Source of the DNA: Pseudomonadota bacterium
Lineage (GTDB): Bacteria > Pseudomonadota > Gammaproteobacteria > Steroidobacterales > Steroidobacteraceae
Assembly: GCA_003242275.1 (NCBI GenBank)
Contig: QGUX01000045.1
Span: 1 to 16,330 of the forward strand
Length of the DNA stretch: 16,330 nucleotides
Direction of reading: 5' to 3'
Each line of letters opens with the position of its first letter. The first letter of the stretch is position 1. A program made the position numbers and the translations under genes. The notes below the pieces were generated by a model. The model was given only the letters and a program-made list of their open reading frames with translations, made no database searches and was not told the DNA's origin. Of the stretch, positions 1-6,800 are shown piece by piece.

Positions 1-6
1 GAAGCA

Positions 7-711
7 ATGGCCCGCCACACCGCATCACGCCGTGATGTCCTGGCCGGCCTGCTGGCGAGCCTGCCGCTGGCGCCGCTGGGCCATGCTGCGGCGCCGGCAA
101 CGGACGGTGCGCGTCCGCCGCCGGCCACGCTGCGCAAGGCGGGCAACGCGCCGGCCCGCGTGGACGCGGACGGCTTCATCCGCCGCTGGCTGGTGCTCGA
201 TCCCATTGGCGTGGGCGGCCGGCTCACGGCGCCGGAGGTCGAGGCAGCCATCGAGCGCTGGCAGGTTCCCTGGGATGGCGACGCCCTGCCGCGCGACGGC
301 CAGGTGGTCGAGCTGGGCGGGCAGAGGCTCACCTGGCATGCGCTGGACACGCTGCTCTACAACCTGAACCTGTACCACTTCGCCTGGTCACGCTCGAAGC
401 CCACCAGCAACGTGCTGTTCTGGACCTGCACGGCCGTCGAGGTCCTCACCGAGGCGCGCGACGTGCGCCTGTCCATCGGTTCCAACGCCGCTTCGGTCTG
501 GTGGCTGGATGGGCAGCGCGTGATCGCGCTGTACAATGACCGCCAGACCGTGATCGATGACGGGGTATCGCGCCGCCTCACGCTGCGGCCGGGGCGCCAC
601 GTCATCCGGGCGGCAATCATCAATGGCGGCGGGGCAACGGACTTCTGCGCCCGCTTCCTGGATGCCAGGGACCGGCCAGTGACCGGACTGACCGTGGGGG
701 TTTCTTCCTGA
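7..711 (+). CDS. TAT-exported protein with a beta-sandwich (galactose-binding-like) domain
   Basis: A 234-residue protein with no enzyme motif that I recognise. The N-terminus carries a twin-arginine motif (S7-R8-R9-D10-V11-L12), then a hydrophobic stretch and a plausible cleavage site after GHA (about residue 27), so export folded through the TAT pathway is likely. The mature part starts with a GFIRRWLVLDPI segment (56-67). It continues with aromatic-rich beta strands (LYHFAW, 122-127; SVWWLDGQ, 163-170) and ends in a Gly-rich NGGGATDFCARF block (206-217). This looks like a jelly-roll or galactose-binding-like domain of the kind found beside secreted esterases and glycoside hydrolases, so a carbohydrate- or polymer-binding role is an inference. 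The stop codon overlaps the next start by one base (TGATG), which implies translational coupling to the esterase-fold protein. Only six bases precede the ATG, so the operon may begin outside the window. Confidence 0.75.
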   Translation: MARHTASRRDVLAGLLASLPLAPLGHAAAPATDGARPPPATLRKAGNAPARVDADGFIRRWLVLDPIGVGGRLTAPEVEAAIERWQVPWDGDALPRDGQVVELGGQRLTWHALDTLLYNLNLYHFAWSRSKPTSNVLFWTCTAVEVLTEARDVRLSIGSNAASVWWLDGQRVIALYNDRQTVIDDGVSRRLTLRPGRHVIRAAIINGGGATDFCARFLDARDRPVTGLTVGVSS

Positions 712-1721
712 TGCAGGTGGACCTTGCCCGGCGCAGCCTGGCCCGCGCGGCCAGCCTGCTGCCTGCCCTGTTGCTTGCCGCCGGCACCACGGCGCAGGCG
801 GCCTCACCCGATGCGGCGCGTCCCGCGCCAGGAACGGAACTTCGCCTCTGGCCCGGCACGGCACCGGGCAGCGAGAACTGGACCCAGCCGGAATCCATCA
901 CCACCAGCGCGGGCGGCGATCGCATCATCTCCAACGTGCGCGAGCCCTCGCTGACGGTGTTCCTGCCCGACCCGTCGCGCGCCACCGGCGCGGCCGTGGT
1001 GATCGCACCCGGCGGCGCGCTGCGCGCGCTGAGCTTCGACAACGAGGGCGTGAAGGTGGCGCAGTGGCTGAACGAGCGCGGCATCGCCGCCTTCGTGCTC
1101 AAGTACCGCACGCTGCAGCAGGCGCCCCGTGGCGCCGGCGGCGGTCCGGGCGCCGGCAGGCCGCCGCGCCCGCCGGGAAGGCCAGGTGGCGCGCCGGGCG
1201 GCGCACCGCCGCCGCGGCAGGAACTGGTGATCCGCAATGCCAACGCCAATCCGGCCCCCGACGATCCTGCGCTCACCGAGGTGCTGCACATGGCGGTGGC
1301 GGATGCGCAGGCGGCGATCCGGCTGGTGCGCAGCCGCGCGCAGGCCTGGGGCATCGATCCGGCGCGCATCGGCATCATGGGATTCTCCGCCGGCGGCGGC
1401 GTGGGCGTCGGCACTGCGCTGGCGGAGAAGTCCGATGCCTCGCCGGACTTCCTCATTTCGCTGTACGGTCCCTCGCTGATGGACGTGAACGTGCCCGGGC
1501 ACGCACCGCCACTGTTCATCGCCGTGGGTTCCACGCACTTCAATGTCACCAATGGCTGCCTGGCGCTGTTCGCTGCGTGGAAGGCGGCCGGCAAGCCGGC
1601 CGAGATCCACGTGTACGACCAGGTCAGCGCCGGCTTCGGCATGTCGCGGCGCGGCCTGCCGGTGGATGGATGGATCGAACGCATGCACGAGTGGATGGTC
1701 GCCCGGGGGCTGACGCGATGA
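711..1721 (+). CDS. Exported alpha/beta hydrolase (acetyl-xylan esterase-like) lacking catalytic Asp and His
   Basis: A 336-residue alpha/beta-hydrolase-fold protein with an N-terminal hydrophobic signal segment (about 1-31, cleavage near AQA-AS). It resembles the 'endo-1,4-beta-xylanase B-like' esterases by its LRLWPGTAPGSE opening, the IAPGGA oxyanion loop (98-103), the nucleophile elbow G-F-S226-A-G-G and the C-terminal RRGLPVDGWIERMHEWM (313-329). The family pattern puts the acid in a DDPL-type motif after PPLFIA. Here that position reads GSTHFN (273-278), with no Asp. The catalytic His usually lies in GGHGFG, and here the block is VSAGFG, with Ala307 in its place. The protein may therefore be inactive, use other residues, or have become a binding protein. 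A Gly/Pro-rich insert occupies about 139-169. It is coupled to its neighbours (TGATG upstream, ATGA downstream). Confidence 0.85.
   Translation: MQVDLARRSLARAASLLPALLLAAGTTAQAASPDAARPAPGTELRLWPGTAPGSENWTQPESITTSAGGDRIISNVREPSLTVFLPDPSRATGAAVVIAPGGALRALSFDNEGVKVAQWLNERGIAAFVLKYRTLQQAPRGAGGGPGAGRPPRPPGRPGGAPGGAPPPRQELVIRNANANPAPDDPALTEVLHMAVADAQAAIRLVRSRAQAWGIDPARIGIMGFSAGGGVGVGTALAEKSDASPDFLISLYGPSLMDVNVPGHAPPLFIAVGSTHFNVTNGCLALFAAWKAAGKPAEIHVYDQVSAGFGMSRRGLPVDGWIERMHEWMVARGLTR
1125..1217 (+). repeat. Gly/Pro/Arg-rich low-complexity insert in the esterase-fold protein
   Basis: This DNA encodes about residues 139-169 of the 711-1721 product, almost entirely Gly, Pro, Ala and Arg. It lies between the strand AFVLKYR (127-133) and the helix that precedes the nucleophile elbow. 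There is no exact tandem unit, only biased composition. Confidence 0.8.
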
Positions 1722-3259
1722 ACCTGCCGCGCCTGCCCTGGCCCCTGAAGACCCTGTCACTTGCCTCGCTGGCGTGCATGGCCACCGCCGCGCACGGCGA
1801 ACGGCCCTGGTGGTCACCCGGCGACGGGGATCCCCTGCCCGCCTATGTCGAGTACGGCAACCATGCCGGCCGCCTCGGCGTGCTGAATACCGACGGCGCC
1901 ATCCAGACGCGCGGCCATGCCTTCTTCGAGCCCATCGGGCCCACCGGCCGCGCCTGCGTGTCCTGCCACCAGCCCGCCGACGGCATGTCGCTGTCGCTGG
2001 AGACCATCCGCGCGCGCTGGAAGGTCACCAACGGCAAGGACCCGATCTTCCACATGTACGACGGCGCCAACTGCCCGCACCTGCCGCCCGAGGACCCGGC
2101 CTCGCATTCGCTGCTGCTGGAGCGCGGGCTGTTCCGCATTGCGCTGCCGTGGCCGCCGCGCAATGAACGCGGCGATCCGGTCGAACCGGAGTTCACCATC
2201 GAGGTGGTACGTGATCCCACCGGCTGCAACACCCACCCGGTGTACGGCATCGATGGCCAGCGGCGCGAGATCTCGGTCTACCGCCGCCCGCGGCCCGCGG
2301 CCAACCTGCGCTATGTGGCCTCCTCGCGCTTCGGCGTCTCGCCCTTCATCGGCAAGACCGGCCAGCTGGCCGCCGTCGACCCGGACACCGGCCGGCCGGT
2401 GAACATGAACATGATGGCCGATGCGCGCGAACCCTCGCTGCGCAGCCAGGCGCGCGGGGCCGCCCGCACGCACCTGCAGCTGGGCACGCTGCTGACCCGC
2501 GAGCAGCTGGACCAGATCGAGAAGTTCGAGCTGCAGCTGTACGCTGCCCAGGTGGAATCACGCCACGGCGTGCGCATGGACGAACCGGACGGCCCGTCCT
2601 CGCTGGGCCCGCGCAACCTCGCCAAGGGCGAGGACGGCGTGCTTGGCAACAACACCACCCGCTACGTGTTCCCGATGGAGGACAAGTGGGCGCTGCCGGA
2701 AGGCCGCGAACCGGCCAACGAGGCCGAGGCGCACCGCGCCTCGGTGCAGCGCGGCCATGACGTGTTCTTCTTCCGCACGTTCTGGATCAGCGATGCCATG
2801 CACATCAACACGGTGGGCCTGGGCAATCCCATCAAGCGCACCTGCGCCACCTGCCATGGCATGCACATGACCGGCATGGACACGGCCAACGGCTGGATGG
2901 ACCTCGGTACCACCAACCATCCCTGGGCGCTGGAGCCGCCCGAGAGCCCGTGGGCGAAGGAGCTGCCGCCGCTGCCGCTGTTCAAGATCACCTGCCGCGC
3001 CGACCTGCCGCCGCATCCCTTCCTGGGGCGCGTCATCTACACGCAGGATCCCGGGCGTGCGCTGATCTCGGGCAAATGCGACGACGTGGGGGCGATCGTG
3101 ATCCAGCAGTTCCGCGCCCTGTCGGCCCGCGCGCCCTATTTCTCCAATGGCTCGGCGGCCAACCTGCGCGAGCTGGTGGACTTCTACGACCGGCGGTTCA
3201 ACATCCGGCTGACCGAGCAGGAAAAGCAGGACCTGGTCAATTTCCTGGAGGTGCTGTGA
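1718..3259 (+). CDS. Periplasmic diheme c-type cytochrome (MauG/cytochrome c peroxidase-like)
   Basis: The ATG at 1718 overlaps the previous stop (ATGA) and gives 513 residues. The same frame stays open further upstream, but only this start gives an export signal (about 1-27). There are two covalent heme sites, C80-V-S-C83-H84 and C376-A-T-C379-H380. The second is followed by a Met-rich stretch (GMHMTGMDTANGWM) that could supply axial ligands. The C-terminal block ARAPYFSNGSAANLRELVDFYDRRF is typical of the cytochrome c peroxidase/MauG group, where it closes the second heme domain. The roughly 290 residues between the hemes are longer than in classical peroxidases, so this is a divergent member. 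Electron transfer or oxidation of an aromatic substrate in the periplasm is inferred. A lipoprotein Cys at residue 20 is possible, but SLAC is a poor lipobox. The stop overlaps the next start (TGATG). Confidence 0.85.
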   Translation: MNLPRLPWPLKTLSLASLACMATAAHGERPWWSPGDGDPLPAYVEYGNHAGRLGVLNTDGAIQTRGHAFFEPIGPTGRACVSCHQPADGMSLSLETIRARWKVTNGKDPIFHMYDGANCPHLPPEDPASHSLLLERGLFRIALPWPPRNERGDPVEPEFTIEVVRDPTGCNTHPVYGIDGQRREISVYRRPRPAANLRYVASSRFGVSPFIGKTGQLAAVDPDTGRPVNMNMMADAREPSLRSQARGAARTHLQLGTLLTREQLDQIEKFELQLYAAQVESRHGVRMDEPDGPSSLGPRNLAKGEDGVLGNNTTRYVFPMEDKWALPEGREPANEAEAHRASVQRGHDVFFFRTFWISDAMHINTVGLGNPIKRTCATCHGMHMTGMDTANGWMDLGTTNHPWALEPPESPWAKELPPLPLFKITCRADLPPHPFLGRVIYTQDPGRALISGKCDDVGAIVIQQFRALSARAPYFSNGSAANLRELVDFYDRRFNIRLTEQEKQDLVNFLEVL

Positions 3260-4062
3260 TGAAGCGGCTGCTGCAGGCGGCCCTGCTGGCGGCCGTGAAC
3301 ACCGCCGTGCTGGCCGCGCCTTCACCGGGCACGCGCCTGAGCTTCGTCGCCTGCCCCATCATCCGCGACACCCGCTCCGTGCCCTGCTGGCTGAGCGAAT
3401 ACGAGGGGCAGCTCTACTACCTCACCATCCAGAGCGATGTCAGCGCGCCCGTGCAGCCGCCGATGCTGGGCCACCAGGTGCTGGTGGAAGGCGTGGTCAG
3501 CGATGCCGCACCGATCTGTGGCGGCGTGGTGCTGTCGGAGGTGAACCTGTCGGTGATGCCGGAGCGTGACGCCAACTGCAACACCCTGCTGCCGGCCGAC
3601 GAACGCTACGTCATCGACTTCAACCCGCGTCCGCCGGGGCCCAGTTCCGGCAGGCTGGCCTTCGGTGGCCAGGCGCGCGCCGGCGGCGTGGAACCCGACC
3701 GCCCGCGGCGGCAGGCCGCGCCGCCCTCGGGTGAACAGATGATCGACATCCACTTCGACTTCGACCGCGGCGTGTCCTTCCGTCATCCCAGCGACCTGTC
3801 GGGCGTGCTCGCCCGCGCCCGGCAGGTCGATGCCAGGCAGGCGCGCGTGATCGGCCATCGCGGCGCCCACCGGCTCAGCAATGGCACGCTGCTGCGCGAA
3901 TCGGAGAACATCGCGCAGCGCCGCGCCGACGAGATCGCCAGCCTGCTGGCCGGCGCCGGCCTCACCATCCCCATCCAGAAGGAAGTACGCGATACGGTGG
4001 ACGAGGCGGACGGATTCGAGGACTGGCGCAGCCGGCGGGTCACCGTCGTGCTCACGCCGTGA
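3259..4062 (+). CDS. Exported protein with C-terminal OmpA-like domain
   Basis: A 267-residue protein beginning at the ATG that overlaps the cytochrome stop by one base. A signal peptide (about 1-19, cleavage near VLA-AP) leads into a unique N-terminal domain with four cysteines (C32, C43, C87, C107) that could form two disulfides. A Pro/Arg-rich linker covers about 123-158. The C-terminal 161-265 follows the OmpA/MotB pattern: the strand IDIHFDFDRG, then GHRGAHRLSNG, a helix with AQRRADEIASLL, and a final RRVTVVL strand. In OmpA the loop reads GYTD and its Asp helps bind peptidoglycan diaminopimelate. Here that stretch is GHRG, so the Asp is missing although the RR pair remains. Peptidoglycan binding may be weakened or changed. 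The tight coupling suggests that it works with the diheme cytochrome, perhaps as an anchor or scaffold (inference). Confidence 0.75.
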   Translation: MKRLLQAALLAAVNTAVLAAPSPGTRLSFVACPIIRDTRSVPCWLSEYEGQLYYLTIQSDVSAPVQPPMLGHQVLVEGVVSDAAPICGGVVLSEVNLSVMPERDANCNTLLPADERYVIDFNPRPPGPSSGRLAFGGQARAGGVEPDRPRRQAAPPSGEQMIDIHFDFDRGVSFRHPSDLSGVLARARQVDARQARVIGHRGAHRLSNGTLLRESENIAQRRADEIASLLAGAGLTIPIQKEVRDTVDEADGFEDWRSRRVTVVLTP

Positions 4063-4098
4063 CCTGGGACGAAGGCAACAACGCAACAGACGGATCAA

Positions 4099-4108
4099 GG
4101 AGGGGGGA
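4099..4108 (+). promoter_or_regulatory. Strong ribosome binding site of the 4114 hydrolase
   Basis: A purine tract containing GGAGG followed by a run of G lies 6-10 nt before the ATG at 4114. It fixes this start and shows that the gene is translated independently after the 51-nt gap (4063-4113). I see no clear promoter in that gap. Confidence 0.7.
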
Positions 4109-4113
4109 AGAAC

Positions 4114-5130
4114 ATGAACAGGCAATCGAGGACCGGCCTGACCTGCGCCATCCGCGGCCTGGTGGCCTGCGCGGCCGCCACCGGCGTGGTCACGGCCGTG
4201 CAGGCAGCGGCGCCAGCTCCCGCACCCACCATCACCGAGCTGACCACCGTGCAGGTGTCCCTGCGCGGCAATCCGCCCAGCGGGCCGCATGCGGTGGTGG
4301 TGGAACATGACCCGGGCCTGCCCACGCACACCATCTACCGGCCGGAGAAGCTCGGGCCGGGCCAGCATCCGGTGGTGGTCTGGGGCGAAGGCGGCTGCGC
4401 CAAGAATGGACTGATGTTCCCCGAGTTCCTCACCGAACTCGCCTCGCATGGCTTCGTGATCATCGCCGACGGCCCGCCGGGCAATCCGGGTGCGGGGGCC
4501 GGCGGCCCGAACGGGCCGGCGGCGGCAGGCGCGGGTCCGCGCCCGGGTGGCGCGGGCGCACCGCCCGGTGGCGCAGGCGGCCCGCCGCGCGGATTCACGA
4601 TGCGGGCCGACGGGACCGACCTGATCAACGGGCTGGACTGGCTCGAGGCCGAATCACGGCGCGCAGGCAGCCGCTTCCAGGGCAAGGTGAACGTGCAGCG
4701 CGTGGCCGCGATGGGCATGTCCTGCGGCGGCCTGATGTCCTATGGCGCCGGCGCCGATCCGCGCGTGGCCACGGTGGGCATCTGGAACAGCGGCCTGGTG
4801 GAACCCGACCAGGAGGTTCTGGGCAAGCTGCACGGCTCGGTGATCATCGTGACCGGCGGCGAGAGCGACATCGCCTATGCCAACGGCAAGCGCGACTTCG
4901 AAACCATGCCCGCAAGGATTCCGGTATTCCACGGGGTGTATCCCTCGGTCGGCCATGGCGGCACCTACCAGGAGGACAATGGTGGAGCCTATGGCGTGGC
5001 TGCAGTTGCGTGGCTGAAATGGCAATTGCAGGGCGACACCGGCCCCGGCGGACGCGGCTACTTCGTCGGCGACGGCTGCGGCATCTGCAAGGATGCGAAG
5101 TGGGTGATCCAGTCCCGCTCGCTGCCGTAG
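4114..5130 (+). CDS. Exported alpha/beta hydrolase (esterase) with Gly/Pro-rich insert
   Basis: A 338-residue alpha/beta-hydrolase-fold enzyme with an N-terminal signal region (about 1-31). The triad looks complete: nucleophile S203 in GMSCGG, acid D252 in GGESDIAY and His281 in GHGGTY. The PVVVWGEGGCAKNG segment (86-99) is the oxyanion strand and loop. The substrate cannot be read from the sequence, and a carboxylic or phenolic ester is likely from context. The insert at about 121-160 is nearly all Gly, Pro, Ala and Arg and sits after the strand FVIIADG. C322 and C325 near the end (GCGIC) could form a disulfide. The gene ends the rightward group and converges on the tannase-family gene, with a 16-nt gap between the two stop codons. 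Confidence 0.85.
   Translation: MNRQSRTGLTCAIRGLVACAAATGVVTAVQAAAPAPAPTITELTTVQVSLRGNPPSGPHAVVVEHDPGLPTHTIYRPEKLGPGQHPVVVWGEGGCAKNGLMFPEFLTELASHGFVIIADGPPGNPGAGAGGPNGPAAAGAGPRPGGAGAPPGGAGGPPRGFTMRADGTDLINGLDWLEAESRRAGSRFQGKVNVQRVAAMGMSCGGLMSYGAGADPRVATVGIWNSGLVEPDQEVLGKLHGSVIIVTGGESDIAYANGKRDFETMPARIPVFHGVYPSVGHGGTYQEDNGGAYGVAAVAWLKWQLQGDTGPGGRGYFVGDGCGICKDAKWVIQSRSLP
4474..4593 (+). repeat. Gly/Pro/Ala-rich low-complexity insert in the 4114 hydrolase
   Basis: Encodes about residues 121-160, nearly all Gly, Pro and Ala with an occasional Arg or Asn. It lies between a core beta strand and the DLINGLDWLE helix that leads to the nucleophile elbow, the same place in the fold as the inserts in two other hydrolases here. 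Confidence 0.8.
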
Positions 5131-5135
5131 CCACG

Positions 5136-5168
5136 CGCCTGCAGCCTCACCGGGTGAGGCTGCAGGCG
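5136..5168. terminator. Perfect 15-bp hairpin between convergent genes
   Basis: The left arm 5136-5150 and right arm 5154-5168 are exact reverse complements around a 3-nt loop (CGG). It sits between the stop of the + strand hydrolase (5130) and the 3' end of the - strand esterase, whose TGA (5147-5149) lies inside the stem. Neither side has a U-tract, so termination would be non-canonical. It could act in both directions or protect mRNA 3' ends. Confidence 0.65.
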
Positions 5169-6763
5169 AAGCTCGCCGCGTCGGCGGGATCGCCGCCGCG
5201 GTAGCGCGCCACTGCCGGGTACGGGCACAGTGGCCGCGTGACTCCAGGGAAGGCGTTGCCGGAAGCGATGATGCGATCCGGCGCCCTTCCCCGCTCCACC
5301 CAGTCCTGGATGGCCGTGAGCATGTCGAAACGGTCGGTGGACTCCCCGCCGCTGCAATGGGTCATGCCCGGCACCAGGAACAGCCGCGCCCACTCCTGTG
5401 GACCCTGCTCGTTCCGGGGCGTGAGCTGCTCGTACCAGTCGACCAGCGCGCCAGTGGCCATGGCCTGGTCCGAAAGGCCGTGGTACACGATCATGCGCCC
5501 GCCACGCCTGGCGAAGGTGGTGAGCATCGTCGCCACCGCGTCGTTGATGGCCTCGGTCTCGCGCGTGCGCGCCACGTCGCGGTCGAAGTCGAAGGCCAGC
5601 GGGTCGAGGGTGGGTTCCGGCGGCGTGAGCGAGAACTCGCGCAGCGTGTCGCGGCCCAGCGAGGCATTGGCCGGCTGCGAGGTGGCCGTGCCCAGGTGCA
5701 TGGAGCGCCAGGCCGGCTGCGCGATGCCGGTATCCCAGGTGTAACTGCCGTACAGTTTCTCGCCGCGGCTGTTGCGCGCACCGGCGAAGATCCGCTCCAG
5801 CGTCTCCGCCTGCGCCCCGGTCAGGCAGCGGCCCTCGCCGGGCGCGGTGCTCGTGCCGCAAACCTGCATGCGCGGATGGAAGTCGCAGGCCTTGAAGTCG
5901 TTGATCATGCCGTCGGCCAGGCCGTCCAGCGCGTCACAGCGCGCCAGCAGGGTCTCGCGGATGGCCGAAAGCTGTGCATCGCTGAATGCGGCATGCAGCT
6001 GCGGCCGGCCCTCGGCATCGCGCGGCGCGATGCGCGTCACCGCCTGCAGGCTGTAGACCTGGTTCATGGCGATGCGCGTGAGGTTGAAGGACGGATTGCC
6101 CGCCACCACGCCGTCGAAGTACTGCGGCAGGCGTTGCGCCGCCATCATGGCCTCGCGGCCACCCGTGGAGCAGCCCATGAAGTAGGAGTACTCGGGATCC
6201 CGGTCGTAGAAGCGCGCCAGCAGCGACTTCGCCTCGCGGGTGCTGCGCTCGATGGCCTGCCAGCCGAAGTCGAGCTTCGCCTGCTGGTCGACGCCGAAGC
6301 GTGTGTCGACCGAACTGCGGCCGCGATGGCCGCCATCGGTGGACACCACCGCGAAGCCGCGCTCCAGTGCGGAGGGAAAGCCCGCCACATTGCCCAGGGC
6401 GGGATTGAGCACGCCGTTCAGGCCGCCACCGCCCTGGAACAGCAAACGTCCGTTCCAGCCTTCCGGCATGCGCAGCTCGATGCCGGTGCCATAGGACAGA
6501 TCGGGCAGGCCCGACGGGCGTGGATCGATGGTGACGCGGAACAGGCAGTGCGCGGGCAGCTGCACCACTGCGGCGCCCGGCCGGCCCGGCAGCGGACCGG
6601 CGGGCACCCACTCGGCCGTGTCGACCCGGTAGTTGGGTGCCGCCAGGCCGGCCAGCGCCGTGCAGCGTTCGGCCAGGCCCTCGCCCTGCGCGGGCCTGGC
6701 GGTGCTGGTCAGCAGCAACGGGGCCGCGGCCAACCCCAGGCAGATGATCACGTTCCTCATCAC
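5147..6763 (-). CDS. Exported tannase/feruloyl esterase family enzyme
   Basis: A 538-residue member of the tannase family (fungal tannases, feruloyl esterases B, MHETase). An N-terminal signal peptide (about 1-27) is followed by the mature enzyme. The family's CS-D-HC arrangement is complete: C198-S199 in GCSTGGR, D432 in HGLSDQAM, and H469-C470 in VPGMTHC. In known members the two neighbouring cysteines form a disulfide that bridges Ser and His. The lid calcium-site pattern is visible as RCDALDGLADGMINDF (275-290). These enzymes hydrolyse esters of aromatic acids such as gallate and ferulate, or MHET, and the exact substrate cannot be told from sequence. Two Met codons open the frame (MMRN). 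The first is annotated, with a G-rich tract just upstream. It lies 37 nt downstream of the 6801-7793 esterase and is probably cotranscribed with it. Confidence 0.93.
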   Translation of the reverse strand: MMRNVIICLGLAAAPLLLTSTARPAQGEGLAERCTALAGLAAPNYRVDTAEWVPAGPLPGRPGAAVVQLPAHCLFRVTIDPRPSGLPDLSYGTGIELRMPEGWNGRLLFQGGGGLNGVLNPALGNVAGFPSALERGFAVVSTDGGHRGRSSVDTRFGVDQQAKLDFGWQAIERSTREAKSLLARFYDRDPEYSYFMGCSTGGREAMMAAQRLPQYFDGVVAGNPSFNLTRIAMNQVYSLQAVTRIAPRDAEGRPQLHAAFSDAQLSAIRETLLARCDALDGLADGMINDFKACDFHPRMQVCGTSTAPGEGRCLTGAQAETLERIFAGARNSRGEKLYGSYTWDTGIAQPAWRSMHLGTATSQPANASLGRDTLREFSLTPPEPTLDPLAFDFDRDVARTRETEAINDAVATMLTTFARRGGRMIVYHGLSDQAMATGALVDWYEQLTPRNEQGPQEWARLFLVPGMTHCSGGESTDRFDMLTAIQDWVERGRAPDRIIASGNAFPGVTRPLCPYPAVARYRGGDPADAASFACSLTR

Positions 6764-6800
6764 GGCCCCCGGTTCCGTGCCGGCCGTCGCCGGCCTGTGC

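Noticed and set aside
1064..1717. In-frame open extension upstream of the cytochrome start
   Set aside because: It overlaps the esterase-fold gene in another frame, is Arg/Ala-rich, and the signal peptide begins only at the ATG at 1718.
6764..6800. Short GCCGGC inverted repeat between the esterase and tannase-family genes as a terminator
   Set aside because: Only 6 bp with no U-tract, in a 37-nt gap between same-strand genes. Chance is a sufficient explanation at this GC content.
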